From CAZIJH01 sp964539655 (GTDB lineage Archaea > Aenigmatarchaeota > Aenigmatarchaeia > CG10238-14 > SCSR01), in contig CAZIJH010000008.1 of NCBI GenBank assembly GCA_964539655.1, positions 1 through 25,513 on the forward strand: DNA of 25,513 bases, given 5' to 3'. The position numbers and the translations under genes are program-made. Below the pieces are notes generated by a model. That model worked only from the letters and a program-made list of their open reading frames with translations. It was not told the DNA's origin and made no database searches. Shown here piece by piece: positions 1 through 7,116 of the stretch. Within the stretch, counting starts at the first letter, position 1; the number at the start of each line of letters is the position of its first letter.

Positions 1-810
1 CTTTTGGGCTTGGCGCTGCACCCCGACTATGCGTTCAGTAAGTTCATCTACCTGTATTTCACTACCGAAAAACAGGAGAGAATTACCAATCAGGTGGTGC
101 GCTACAAATTCGATGGAAAAACGCTTAGCGACGCAAAAATAATTATCGAAGGGATCCCGGGAGCTTCGGTGCACAATGGCGGCCGCATCGCCTTCGGTCC
201 CGATGAACGTTTGTATATCACCACCGGAGATGCGGGAAATTCGAATCTTGCTCAAGATACAAGTTCACTTGCAGGCAAGATCCTTCGGCTTCAAGATGAT
301 GGCGTTGTGTCCAGCGACAATCCATTTGGCAACGCAGTATTTTCCTATGGCCACAGGAATCCGCAGGGTTTAGCATGGGACAACAAAGGGAATCTGTGGA
401 GCACGGAACACGGAAGGTCGGGTGCGCTCTCCGGGCTCGACGAATTGAATCTTGTTGAAGAAGGAAAAAACTATGGCTGGCCGGTTATCCAGGGAGATGA
501 AACAAAGGAAGGAATGGAAACTCCTGTATTACATTCGGGCGCAACCACGACATGGGCTCCTGCAGGCGCGGCATATAGAGACGGAAGCATTTTCTTTGGA
601 GGTTTGAGGGGGCAAGCAGTATATCAAGTAATCTTGAGAGAAAAACCCGATCTCAAAGCTCATTTTTCCAAAGAGTTTGGACGAACCCGCGCAGTGCGCT
701 TGGGACCCGACGGCATGCTGTACATCTCCATCAGTAACCGCGATGGAAGAGGCAGCCCTAACCCTGGCGATGACAAGATTATTAAGATAAACCCCTCTGT
801 GTTTCAATAG
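1..810 (+). CDS. PQQ-dependent sugar dehydrogenase (GSDH/YliI-type), 5' truncated by window edge
   Basis: This is the C-terminal part of a soluble glucose/sorbosone-type quinoprotein dehydrogenase, which oxidises aldose sugars using PQQ. The frame is open at base 1 and begins with LLGLALHPDYA, a conserved early motif of the family, so the true start lies upstream. Visible family signatures are HNGGRIAFGPDERLYITTGD (with the His that acts as catalytic base in soluble glucose dehydrogenases), GHRNPQGLAWD, and the EHGRSG...DELN segment of the beta-propeller. An export signal, if present, is outside the window. Family assignment is firm; the substrate and PQQ dependence in this organism are inference, since CPR bacteria generally lack PQQ synthesis. 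It is followed by a weak hairpin and then the first copy of the repeated intergenic motif. Confidence 0.9.
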   Translation, partial: LLGLALHPDYAFSKFIYLYFTTEKQERITNQVVRYKFDGKTLSDAKIIIEGIPGASVHNGGRIAFGPDERLYITTGDAGNSNLAQDTSSLAGKILRLQDDGVVSSDNPFGNAVFSYGHRNPQGLAWDNKGNLWSTEHGRSGALSGLDELNLVEEGKNYGWPVIQGDETKEGMETPVLHSGATTTWAPAGAAYRDGSIFFGGLRGQAVYQVILREKPDLKAHFSKEFGRTRAVRLGPDGMLYISISNRDGRGSPNPGDDKIIKINPSVFQ

Positions 811-819
811 CTATGTAAT

Positions 820-846
820 AACTTTTATAACGATCGTTAAGTTTTC
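820..846 (+). terminator. weak candidate terminator with TAACGATCGTTA palindrome
   Basis: AACTT at 820-824 and AAGTT at 839-843 flank a perfect palindrome (828-839) and are followed by a short T-rich stretch. It lies directly after the dehydrogenase stop. The stem is AT-rich, so termination strength is doubtful. Confidence 0.3.
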
Positions 847-863
847 TATTACGCTATTTTATT

Positions 864-889
864 GGGGATTAGCCCCATAATTAAATATT
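864..889 (+). repeat. intergenic motif copy A (GGGGATTAGCCCC variant)
   Basis: First of ten copies of a same-strand motif starting GGGGATTA. This copy has the variant GGGGATTAGCCCC, in which GGGG and CCCC can pair. It ends in AT-rich sequence touching the ATG at 890. No Shine-Dalgarno is visible, so the next gene may be leaderless, with its -10 inside this element. Confidence 0.6.
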
Positions 890-1252
890 ATGGAAAACTT
901 TGAGAAACTTGTGGCAAAATCCTTAGACCAGCTTCCTTCTAACGTGGGTGAGAAGATGGAAAATGTTTCTGTCTGCGTTGAACTAAAGCCCACAAAAGAA
1001 CAGGAAAGCCAGCTTGGCATGAGGAGGGGAGAGCTTTTGCTGGGCTTGTACGAGGGGGTTCCCCAAACAGAATGGGGAAGGGGTGCCGGAGGCAACTTGC
1101 CAGACAAAATCACTATATTTCAAGAACCCATAGAGCATCTGGCTCGCACCCAAGAAGAGCTTGTGGAGCTTATACAAGACACGGTGAAGCACGAAATAAA
1201 GCACCACTTTGGCTTTAGCGAACAAGACCTGAGCGGAGAGGTAGAAGACTAA
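890..1252 (+). CDS. minimal zinc metallopeptidase (Zincin_1 / MMP-like family)
   Basis: A 120-residue protein whose C-terminal third carries the zinc motif HEIKHHFGF: His101, Glu102 and His105 form HExxH, followed by the HFGF...D pattern typical of the small bacterial zincin family (possible third ligand around Asp113). The N-terminal half has the strand/helix pattern of these single-domain metallopeptidases. No signal peptide or membrane segment is seen, so it is probably cytoplasmic, and its substrate is unknown. The ATG directly follows the repeated motif without a clear ribosome binding site. Its TAA overlaps the AAAGGAA ribosome binding site of tspO 13 bases downstream, suggesting cotranscription. 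Family call is good; biological role is not known. Confidence 0.75.
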   Translation: MENFEKLVAKSLDQLPSNVGEKMENVSVCVELKPTKEQESQLGMRRGELLLGLYEGVPQTEWGRGAGGNLPDKITIFQEPIEHLARTQEELVELIQDTVKHEIKHHFGFSEQDLSGEVED

Positions 1253-1265
1253 AGGAATTCAATCT

Positions 1266-1730
1266 ATGAAAAAAGCGATTCAGCTTATTGCAGCCATTCT
1301 TATCGTCCAAAGCGCAGGCATTATTGGATCTTTTGCTACCTTTTCTGCAATTCCTACCTGGTATACGGGGCTTGTAAAGCCGGCTTTTGCTCCTCCAAAC
1401 TGGGTCTTTGGACCTGTCTGGCTGATTTTATACACGCTCATTGGCATTTCTCTGTTTTTAGTATGGCAGTCCCAAAAAGAAAAAAGAACTGCCCTAACTA
1501 TATTCTTTGTGCATCTTGGCCTTAACGCCCTGTGGTCTTTACTATTCTTTGGCCTGCAGAACCCCTTCTTTGCTTTTTTGGAGATTCTCTTGCTCTTAGC
1601 TACCCTTCTCTTGGTCATGTGGCAGTTCTGGCGTATTGGGCCTTTAGCTTCATACCTTTTGGTCCCGTATTTTCTATGGGTTTCGTTTGCGGCCGTCTTG
1701 AACTTCTTCCTCTGGCAATTGAATCCGTAA
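1266..1730 (+). CDS. tspO: TspO/MBR-family tryptophan-rich sensory protein
   Basis: A 154-residue membrane protein with five hydrophobic segments, the normal TspO size. The signature region is clear: WYTGLVKPAFAPPNWVFGPV followed by W, then LYTLIGISL, with later Trp-rich helices (LNALWSLLFF and FLWVSFAAVLNFFLWQLNP). TspO proteins bind porphyrins and related ligands in the membrane and are linked to stress responses; the ligand here is not predictable. AAAGGAA lies 8 bases before the ATG. After the TAA the same frame stays open for 18 more codons (1731-1787), and an ATG overlaps the stop as TAATG, beginning a 16-codon reading frame. Both are probably non-functional tails before motif copy B. 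Confidence 0.92.
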   Translation: MKKAIQLIAAILIVQSAGIIGSFATFSAIPTWYTGLVKPAFAPPNWVFGPVWLILYTLIGISLFLVWQSQKEKRTALTIFFVHLGLNALWSLLFFGLQNPFFAFLEILLLLATLLLVMWQFWRIGPLASYLLVPYFLWVSFAAVLNFFLWQLNP

Positions 1731-1789
1731 TGGCACGCAAAAGCTATGGCGACCGAGGAGCACTACGAAGGCAAAACTGAAGAATAAAA

Positions 1790-1894
1790 GGGGATTAGCC
1801 CCGTTGTGCGATGTTTCAGTTTAGGATCGCCAAAAAGGTTTACCCGCCGTAGCATTTGCGAAAGTGGGCGATTTTTTGATAAGGTAGATAATCT
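1790..1894 (+). repeat. intergenic motif copy B, long form with distal hairpin and promoter block
   Basis: It begins GGGGATTAGCCCC and continues GTTGTGCGATG. An ATCGCC at 1826-1831 is complementary to GGCGAT at 1867-1872, forming a stem with a 35-base loop and then six Ts. The block GCGATTTTTTGAT (1868-1880) recurs at 8867, 9157 and (as ACGATT...) 10785. A -10-like box (TAAGGT 1880-1885 or TAGATA 1885-1890) lies just before the ATG at 1895. Copy B aligns over roughly 40 bases with copy G at 10739. Confidence 0.65.
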
Positions 1895-2824
1895 ATGCTT
1901 TCACCAAATGGGAAACTCGATTACTCAAAAGTAATCGAGCGATACCCGTGGATTATTAAAGAAAGACAGGATTGTATTTTGAGTCCAGATAGCGATGGAC
2001 TCCTTTGCGGTCTTTTTATGTCGCATTATTTGGATTGGAAGATAAAAGGGTTTTACGATGGGAAAGTGCTTTTGTTAGAAAAAGGGTTCAATATGAAAGA
2101 TTGTGTGTTCCTCGATATGGAGATTTTCAGAAAAGAAGTAAAAAGTATCGGTCAACACATGGTGATGTTTAACCGTAATAAATTACCGTCCAATTGGGAT
2201 AAATTCAACAATGCAATTTCTGCCAATAATCTTCGCAACTTTGATTTTTCTCATAACTTTATAGAGAAGTATCCTTTTGGAACGGTCCATCTTCTTATGG
2301 CTATCGTTGGACAAGAAGCATCTATTCAGGTTAGAAAAGATGCTATCTGCCCCTTATTGTATGTTGATGGCACATTCAAAAATCTTTTTAACTATCCTGA
2401 AAATTGCCTGAGTTGGCTGCGCTTTCTTGGGGGAGATAGTAAAGCTAGCTCTCTTTATTCAGTTTTTTTCAACGATCAATATTCAATATCACAATTCATG
2501 ATAGCGTTGAAAGAGTTATTCACAGAATTTTCAAGCATCAACAACGGCAAACGCGGCGGAGACAAAATCAAAATCTCAGATACAAAAGGAAAACCGCTGA
2601 ACTTCGATCTATCGAAAGTCGAAGAGTTGCTTTCGGTGCTCGGAAAGAAAACCGGCTGGAGTTATAAACCAAAGCATTGGATGTGGGGTACCTATAAAAT
2701 TAAACGCTTTAGGAAAGGAACGACAAAACCGGGCTTAGCTCGATACAACGATCTGATAAGTAAAAACCCTCTTTCGCTTGCGATAATCAGCCGCAACAAT
2801 ATCGAGTATACTCTAGAGAGGTAA
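1895..2824 (+). CDS. hypothetical protein with DHH-phosphoesterase-like N-terminus
   Basis: A 309-residue protein I cannot firmly assign. Near the N-terminus, PDSDGLLCGLFMSHYL (Asp32, Asp34, Gly35) resembles motif I (DxDG) of DHH phosphoesterases. CVFLDMEI (Asp74) could be motif II, and IGQHMVMFN (His88) sits where a degenerate motif III might be; the canonical DHH triplet is absent. The C-terminal third is basic (KPKHWMWGTYKIKRFRKGTTK), which would suit nucleic-acid contact. It converges on the LexA-methyltransferase gene and their 3' ends overlap by 12 bases, so it may belong to that island. It starts 7-15 bases after a -10-like box, without a Shine-Dalgarno. The DHH-like reading is tentative. 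Confidence 0.5.
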   Translation: MLSPNGKLDYSKVIERYPWIIKERQDCILSPDSDGLLCGLFMSHYLDWKIKGFYDGKVLLLEKGFNMKDCVFLDMEIFRKEVKSIGQHMVMFNRNKLPSNWDKFNNAISANNLRNFDFSHNFIEKYPFGTVHLLMAIVGQEASIQVRKDAICPLLYVDGTFKNLFNYPENCLSWLRFLGGDSKASSLYSVFFNDQYSISQFMIALKELFTEFSSINNGKRGGDKIKISDTKGKPLNFDLSKVEELLSVLGKKTGWSYKPKHWMWGTYKIKRFRKGTTKPGLARYNDLISKNPLSLAIISRNNIEYTLER

Positions 2825-4264
2825 TCTACGTGGCTCCTGTTTTAAACGTCTTTTTGCGAGTTCGCAGTATTCTTTAGAAATATCAATTCCGATATAGGGA
2901 TGGTTGAGATTTCTTGCTGCAGTGAGTGTTGTTCCACTCCCAGCGAGTGGATCTAATACAATTCCGCCCGGTGGACAAAAACACTTGATAAAATCAACTG
3001 GCAGTTGATCTGGAAAGGTAGCTGGGTGTTCGTGTTTTAGGCGGCTCCCATCTCCTGCAGTGAGGTATTCCCAGACCGTTCCTCTGCATTTTAGAGCATT
3101 AATTTTTATGGGTCTTGCCTTAAGCGTTTTGCCATTGGTTAGTCGAGTCGCTCCGCCGGTAAGCGTCTTTCCGCCCCATTTTGAGGGTATTTTTAATGGT
3201 TCCTTGTTGAAATATTGCGGCCTTTCTCCTTTTAGGAAAATGGGAATATATTCGTGGTCAACTCGAAATCGTTTATTCCACCATGCTCCCTCAGCGCCGT
3301 ATTTTCTGTAAATTGCCGTCTCGAAAAGTTTAAATCCTGCGTTGTCACACCAATCCAAAATCGTTCTAAACGACGTAAGTGTCTTGCCAAAGTTATGAGT
3401 TGCATCCTGTATGACCATCGCTGCGACTCCACCGTCTTTAAGTACTCTGTAGAGTTCTTTTCCTAAAGCAGGAAGATTCAAAGCAAAGCCGTTGTACGCG
3501 CGTATGTCGTCGTAGGGAGGAGAGGTAACAACAAGATCAATGGAGTTTGAAGGCATTCTTCTCAATACTTCTATCGCATCGCCGCAGATAATTTTATTGA
3601 GTGGCAATTTTAACTCTCGTTCTGTTATGTCTGTTTGCGGAAGATATAGATCTATTTCATTTTCGTTGTGAATTACATCAATAACGACTCCTTGAATTGA
3701 AATATCCCTTCCGTTTTTTACTATGATCGGCTCCATTTTACTGTTTGCAGGTTGGAGTCGAATATGTCCCCGTTCTTTAAAATATTTCTTTAGCGTTGCC
3801 TCGTAGTTATCTATGAGCGCCACAACCTTTTGTCCATTTTCCGCAACGCTTTGTTGTTTCACCAAAACCAAATCTCCGTCTTTTATATTTTCGTCAATCA
3901 TACTATTGCCAATCACGCGGAGGGCATAGGTATCGCCGTTTTGCGGGAGTTTTGATTTCGGCACAGCAATAAACTCTTTTTGCTCCATTGCTTCGATTGG
4001 CTGGCCGGCGGCGATTGTACCAAGAAGAGGGATTCTGACTAAAGTATCTGATTTTTTCGTTTTAAGTATTTCGATGCTTCGCGCTTGATTCTTGGATCGG
4101 CTGATACACTCTTTTCCCTCCAACGCTTCAAGATGTTCGTATACTCCAGATTTTGTGGACAGCCGAAAATGCTTCCCAATTTCTTCAAGGGTAGGAGAGT
4201 ATCCTTTTTCTCGGATGAACTTCTTTATGTATTCGAGGATTTGCTTTTGTCGTTGCGTGAGCAT
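2813..4264 (-). CDS. LexA-like repressor fused to beta-class DNA amino-methyltransferase
   Basis: 483 residues in one uninterrupted frame. Residues 1-65 form a LexA winged helix (MLTQRQKQILEYIKKFIREK start, YSPTLEEIG, STKSGVYEHLEAL). Residues 75-200 form an S24 peptidase domain with cleavage site Ala86-Gly87 (GTIAAGQPIEA), nucleophile Ser121 (VIGNSMIDENIKDGD) and general-base Lys159 (EATLKKYF). Residues 222-483 form a methyltransferase: KIICGDAIEVLRRMPSNSID, TSPPYDD (motif IV, 247-253), then DPLAGSGTT (SAM motif I, 438-446). The IV-before-I order defines the beta class, and SPPY suggests N4-cytosine, with N6-adenine possible. Normal LexA is about 200 residues, so this is a full LexA plus a full enzyme. 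Start is supported by AGGA 8 bases upstream. A LexA-like operator and a promoter lie upstream. RecA-stimulated self-cleavage separating the two halves is inference. Confidence 0.9.
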   Translation of the reverse strand: MLTQRQKQILEYIKKFIREKGYSPTLEEIGKHFRLSTKSGVYEHLEALEGKECISRSKNQARSIEILKTKKSDTLVRIPLLGTIAAGQPIEAMEQKEFIAVPKSKLPQNGDTYALRVIGNSMIDENIKDGDLVLVKQQSVAENGQKVVALIDNYEATLKKYFKERGHIRLQPANSKMEPIIVKNGRDISIQGVVIDVIHNENEIDLYLPQTDITERELKLPLNKIICGDAIEVLRRMPSNSIDLVVTSPPYDDIRAYNGFALNLPALGKELYRVLKDGGVAAMVIQDATHNFGKTLTSFRTILDWCDNAGFKLFETAIYRKYGAEGAWWNKRFRVDHEYIPIFLKGERPQYFNKEPLKIPSKWGGKTLTGGATRLTNGKTLKARPIKINALKCRGTVWEYLTAGDGSRLKHEHPATFPDQLPVDFIKCFCPPGGIVLDPLAGSGTTLTAARNLNHPYIGIDISKEYCELAKRRLKQEPRRLPL

Positions 4265-4291
4265 ACGGAATGTCCTGTGGAAAACTTACTC

Positions 4292-4321
4292 TTGTAGGGT
4301 TCGGTAAATGTTCGGTATACT
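4292..4321 (+). promoter_or_regulatory. candidate promoter of nuclease-helicase operon
   Basis: TTGTAG (4292-4297), an 18-base spacer and TATACT (4316-4321) form a plausible sigma-70 promoter facing the nuclease gene. The GTTC-N7-GTTC operator fills the spacer, so a bound repressor would block polymerase. The predicted leader (about 195 bases) contains the restriction-gene remnant. Confidence 0.5.
4299..4313. promoter_or_regulatory. candidate LexA-type operator GTTC-N7-GTTC
   Basis: GTTCGGTAAATGTTC is a direct repeat with exactly seven intervening bases. This is the architecture of the alphaproteobacterial SOS box. The repeat extends to GTTCGGT-AAAT-GTTCGGT. It lies 35 bases upstream of the LexA-methyltransferase start, just downstream of that gene's -10 box and inside the spacer of the opposite promoter. 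Autoregulation and control of the nuclease-helicase operon by the neighbouring LexA fusion is inferred from position. Confidence 0.6.
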
Positions 4322-4324
4322 ATT

Positions 4325-4352
4325 ATTGTATCGCACCAAGCAATCCCGTCAA
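4325..4352 (-). promoter_or_regulatory. promoter of the lexA-methyltransferase gene
   Basis: On the minus strand, TTGACG (4352-4347), a 16-base spacer and TACAAT (4330-4325) make a good sigma-70 promoter. Transcription would begin near 4318, placing the GTTC direct repeat at roughly +5 to +19. An 11-base direct repeat TGTGGAAAACT occurs at 4276-4286 and 4354-4364, flanking the whole control region. Confidence 0.6.
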
Positions 4353-4353
4353 T

Positions 4354-4526
4354 TGTGGAAAACTCTACGGTCTCACCCCGGAGGAGATTAAGATAGTAGA
4401 AGGGGAAACGGCGAGGAAGAGATAAATCATTACGAACCGAAAGAGATTTTGAAGGAGATTGATAAAATCGATAACGAATTACAAAAAACAAAAGAAGATT
4501 TAGCTAAAAAATTAAAGGAACGATGA
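4354..4526 (+). pseudogene. remnant of the C-terminus of a type II restriction/modification-like protein
   Basis: One frame (4354-4425) reads CGKLYGLTPEEIKIVEGETA and stops. LYGLTPEEIKIVEG closely resembles the C-terminal signature of Eco57I-type restriction-modification and N6-adenine methylase proteins. A second frame, open to the TGA at 4524-4526, continues with a charged coiled-coil-like tail (KEILKEIDKIDNELQKTKED). It overlaps the next gene's ATG as ATGA. The simplest reading is the frameshifted 3' end of a lost gene. Alternatively, the second frame is a short expressed peptide coupled to the nuclease gene, but it has no ATG. Confidence 0.4.
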
Positions 4527-5050
4527 CAGAAGAACAGCTTGGTAACCTATTTTGTGATAAATTCATTCCTGCGACAAGTAAGGTTTTCCGTAAATTCTCG
4601 CATAATCTTAATTTAGATAGGGAGTGGAATTACTATACAGGCACCGATATGGATGTGGTCGAGGTCACAACCAACAACACAGTTATCGGATACGAGTTAA
4701 AGGGTTTCCGAAAGTTTAAAGGAAATCCCGAGCCACCTGGACTTTATGAAGGGCTTGATCAAGCATTGAATTATTTAAATCTTCCCTATGTTTGTAATAA
4801 AAATAACGAAATGCTTTTCAATGGTGGCGCCCCTGATTATGTTTATTTAGTCCACGCCCGACAAAATGCAGAGTTTCAAGATTACGAAAAGAGAGTATTC
4901 GGCGTGACTCCGATTGGATTCATTATCGCCACTCCTGATAACGAATTTCATAAAGTCCACGAAGCAAAGCAAAATCCTATTCAAAGTAAAGATGCGAAAG
5001 TGCATTTTTTGAATAATCTTAACTCGCTAGGTAAATTTTTGATATGGTAA
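4523..5050 (+). CDS. PD-(D/E)XK nuclease-like protein
   Basis: A 175-residue protein with a compact nuclease-like core: Asp42/Asp44 in GTDMDVVEV, then Glu58 and Lys60 in VIGYELKGF, giving the D...ExK pattern of PD-(D/E)XK enzymes, followed by a helix with YEGLDQALNYL (Gln80) as often seen after this motif. Short N- and C-terminal extensions suggest a single-domain enzyme. It lies between the LexA-methyltransferase control region and a helicase gene with which it overlaps by 7 bases, so nuclease and helicase are probably made together. It could be the restriction partner of the fused methyltransferase or a repair nuclease. AAAGGAA lies only 3 bases before the ATG. The fold call is from motifs only. 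Confidence 0.6.
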   Translation: MTEEQLGNLFCDKFIPATSKVFRKFSHNLNLDREWNYYTGTDMDVVEVTTNNTVIGYELKGFRKFKGNPEPPGLYEGLDQALNYLNLPYVCNKNNEMLFNGGAPDYVYLVHARQNAEFQDYEKRVFGVTPIGFIIATPDNEFHKVHEAKQNPIQSKDAKVHFLNNLNSLGKFLIW

Positions 5051-6948
5051 TTATGGATAATCAGGAAATAACAATTAGCGACGAAGCATATAAATATGAT
5101 GATGGTGGTCCCATTCTGCTTTTAGCGGGTCCCGGTACAGGGAAAACTTGGCAACTCGCTAACCGGATAAAATTTCTAACAAGCGAAAAAGGAGCGTCGG
5201 CAGATGATATCACAGTAATCACATTTACTACCGAAGCCGCAAAGGGGATGCGGGCGAAGTTAGAAGAAAAAGGGGGTGGTGAATTTATTGAGAAAGACAA
5301 GAGGCCAAATCGCATCTTTACGATGCACAGTCTTGGTCATCAAATTCTTACGGATAATTTAAGTGCGGCTGGGCTCAAGAAGGACTTTGTGGTTATAGAG
5401 AATGACAAAATTAGAAAGCCGCTCATGCGAGATGCTGGGGTTTTACTTGGATATACAGAAGAAAATGCCAAAGAAGCATTGCAAGATAGGACGACTGCAA
5501 ATATAGAACTTTCGAAAAAATCTCGAAAAATTATCGAAAAATATGAGGAAATTTTGCGATCTTGTAATGCCGTAGATCACGATGATCAAATTAGTTTGGC
5601 ATGTAAATTACTAAGGGAAAACGATAATTTGAGAAAAAAATATGCCGAGAATGCCAAGTATCTTTTGATTGACGAGTACCAAGATATAAATCAAGCACAA
5701 TTTGAACTAATTGAGCTTTTGAGTAGAGATTACCGAAAAGGGCTGTTTGTTGTTGGAGATGACGATCAGAGCATCTATGGTTTTCGCGGAGGGGATCCTA
5801 AATTTATCAGGGAATTCAAAAATCATTTTGGGCAGAGTAGCGTTGTAATTCAGATGCGTACTTCCCGTCGCTGCCCATCTAACATTTTAGAATGTGCAAG
5901 TTGTATAGTAACAAAATTTGATTCCAAAAGGGTTGCGAAGGGAAGTTATACCTTTTTAAAATCTGATCCAGGCAAAGTGACACTTCATGACTGCCCAAGC
6001 GATGACCGCGAGGCAGAAATTATCGGGGCTATTTTGAGGAGTGAAAAGGAGCATCTAGCTGCGTGTGAAAGTTGTAAACAATTGCCAAAACGAACTTATT
6101 TTATTTTGGTTCCAACAAAAAACTATGCTTCAAAGATTCAGGAAACACTTCGAAAATTCAGGATTTCTTTCGACTCAAAGTTTGGAGGCGGAACGAATGG
6201 TTTTTCCATCTTTACATTAATGAAGGAGTGGGTAACTTCACCAAAATCTAACTTCGCCACCAGACAAGCCGTGGAGTTGTTAATCGAAGGTGGAACTCTT
6301 CAGCAATTACCAAATTCTAGGTCTAGGTCGACGGAAAAATTAGAGTTCAGAAGAAACGGCTTGAATAAAATCGCTTTTCTTTGGAATGATATCGTCAAAG
6401 AACAAAAAAGCATTTTTGATGCCTTGAAGGGGAAAGCAGATCGAGATGTCCTCTTAAAAGAAATCTATGAAAAATTACTAGAAATTAAAACTCCTTACGA
6501 TAAGGGGAGTATACACGACTTTCTGCAGAAAGTAGCTCAATATGCAAAACCATGGTCATCGCTGGAGAAATTTTTTGAAGATGTAAATAGTCAGACGGGG
6601 TCACCACCGACTAACCAAGATGTGTTAAATGTGCGTGTGTTGACTGCGCAAAGCTCAAAAGGACTCCAGGCGCACGCAGTTTTTATTATCGGCTTGGAAC
6701 AAGAAGTAATACCTAGAAAAGTTACGGGTGATGAAGCTCTTGCCGAGGAAGCTCGTCTCTTTTTTGTTGCTATGACGAGAGCCGAGGAGCAGGTGCACCT
6801 TTTTAAGAGTCGTAAGCGAGTTGGTGCGGCCACGTATAAACCCGTTCCCTACGATCGACAACCGTCGAGTTTTCTTGACTATCTACCAGCCAATAAATAC
6901 GAAAAACAATTTCATCCAGCTAAAAGTAAGACGAAAAAGAAAAAATAA
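5044..6948 (+). CDS. UvrD/PcrA-like superfamily 1A DNA helicase
   Basis: A 634-residue helicase with most SF1A motifs in order: Walker A AGPGTGKT (28-35), TFTTEAAKGMR (motif Ia), LLIDEYQDIN (DEYQD 210-214, motif II), VVGDDDQSIYGFRGGDP (motif III), TAQSSKGLQAHAVFIIGLEQ (motif V) and EEARLFFVAMTRAEEQVHLF (motif VI). It is shorter than UvrD/PcrA (about 720 residues) and ends in a Lys-rich tail (KSKTKKKK). An acidic/cysteine-containing stretch ERSEKEHLAACESCKQL-like at about 335-350 has only two cysteines, too few for a cluster. It uses ATP to unwind DNA. Two in-frame starts exist, ATG 5044 (overlapping the nuclease stop) and ATG 5053; neither has a strong ribosome binding site, so coupling to the nuclease gene is likely. 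Probably a partner in the same module rather than the housekeeping UvrD. Confidence 0.9.
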   Translation: MVIMDNQEITISDEAYKYDDGGPILLLAGPGTGKTWQLANRIKFLTSEKGASADDITVITFTTEAAKGMRAKLEEKGGGEFIEKDKRPNRIFTMHSLGHQILTDNLSAAGLKKDFVVIENDKIRKPLMRDAGVLLGYTEENAKEALQDRTTANIELSKKSRKIIEKYEEILRSCNAVDHDDQISLACKLLRENDNLRKKYAENAKYLLIDEYQDINQAQFELIELLSRDYRKGLFVVGDDDQSIYGFRGGDPKFIREFKNHFGQSSVVIQMRTSRRCPSNILECASCIVTKFDSKRVAKGSYTFLKSDPGKVTLHDCPSDDREAEIIGAILRSEKEHLAACESCKQLPKRTYFILVPTKNYASKIQETLRKFRISFDSKFGGGTNGFSIFTLMKEWVTSPKSNFATRQAVELLIEGGTLQQLPNSRSRSTEKLEFRRNGLNKIAFLWNDIVKEQKSIFDALKGKADRDVLLKEIYEKLLEIKTPYDKGSIHDFLQKVAQYAKPWSSLEKFFEDVNSQTGSPPTNQDVLNVRVLTAQSSKGLQAHAVFIIGLEQEVIPRKVTGDEALAEEARLFFVAMTRAEEQVHLFKSRKRVGAATYKPVPYDRQPSSFLDYLPANKYEKQFHPAKSKTKKKK

Positions 6949-6949
6949 T

Positions 6950-7030
6950 ATGACCTGGCCAACAAATCTCGAAAAGAAATCAAAGATTTCTAACGGGGCA
7001 AGGAAATTAGGAGAAAATAAATTTTTATGA
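6950..7030 (+). CDS. small ORF, 26 codons, possible remnant
   Basis: ATG one base after the helicase stop; the product starts MTWPTNLEKKSKISNGARKL and ends GENKFL. Its TGA overlaps the ATG of the truncated MNYKGVII copy (ATGA at 7027). The region also holds AAATTAGGAGAAAAT (7006-7020), which recurs almost unchanged at 12231-12246 as a ribosome binding site. It may be a short helicase-operon peptide or debris from recombination. I recognise no family. Confidence 0.3.
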   Translation: MTWPTNLEKKSKISNGARKLGENKFL

Positions 7031-7116
7031 ACTACAAAGGCGTAATCATTCCCGCCTTCGTCCCTCTTTCCGTCGGGACTACGGCGGGCGAAGGAGGAGA
7101 GAAGCATGAATTATAA
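7027..7116 (+). pseudogene. truncated duplicate of the start of the MNYKGVII gene
   Basis: ATG plus seven codons encode MNYKGVII, the same eight residues that begin the gene at 7106. Then a 38-base palindromic element interrupts and the frame runs to a stop at 7116. At DNA level this fragment matches another fragment at 12926 far better than it matches the adjacent full gene, which uses different synonymous codons. It therefore seems to derive from a different copy of the family, broken by the element. Confidence 0.5.
7051..7088. repeat. 38-base palindromic element, copy 1 (inverted relative to copy 2)
   Basis: Starts CCCGCC and ends GGCGGG, with inner arms GTCCC/GGGAC around a 10-base loop, so it folds as a two-part hairpin. 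It is the exact reverse complement of 7272-7309. It lies immediately after the MNYKGVII fragment. Confidence 0.8.

Noticed and set aside
1731..1787. Stop-codon readthrough extension of tspO
   Set aside because: The 154-residue product is already full length for TspO. The 18 further codons look like unrelated tail sequence before motif copy B.
4276..4364. DnaA boxes (TGTGGAAAACT resembling TGTGGATAA)
   Set aside because: Only two copies, 78 bases apart, each with a mismatch, with no AT-rich unwinding region or dnaA/dnaN nearby. No origin is supported.
5390..6120. Iron-sulfur cluster in the helicase (CESCK region)
   Set aside because: Only two closely spaced cysteines are present, not the four needed for an AddB- or XPD-type cluster.
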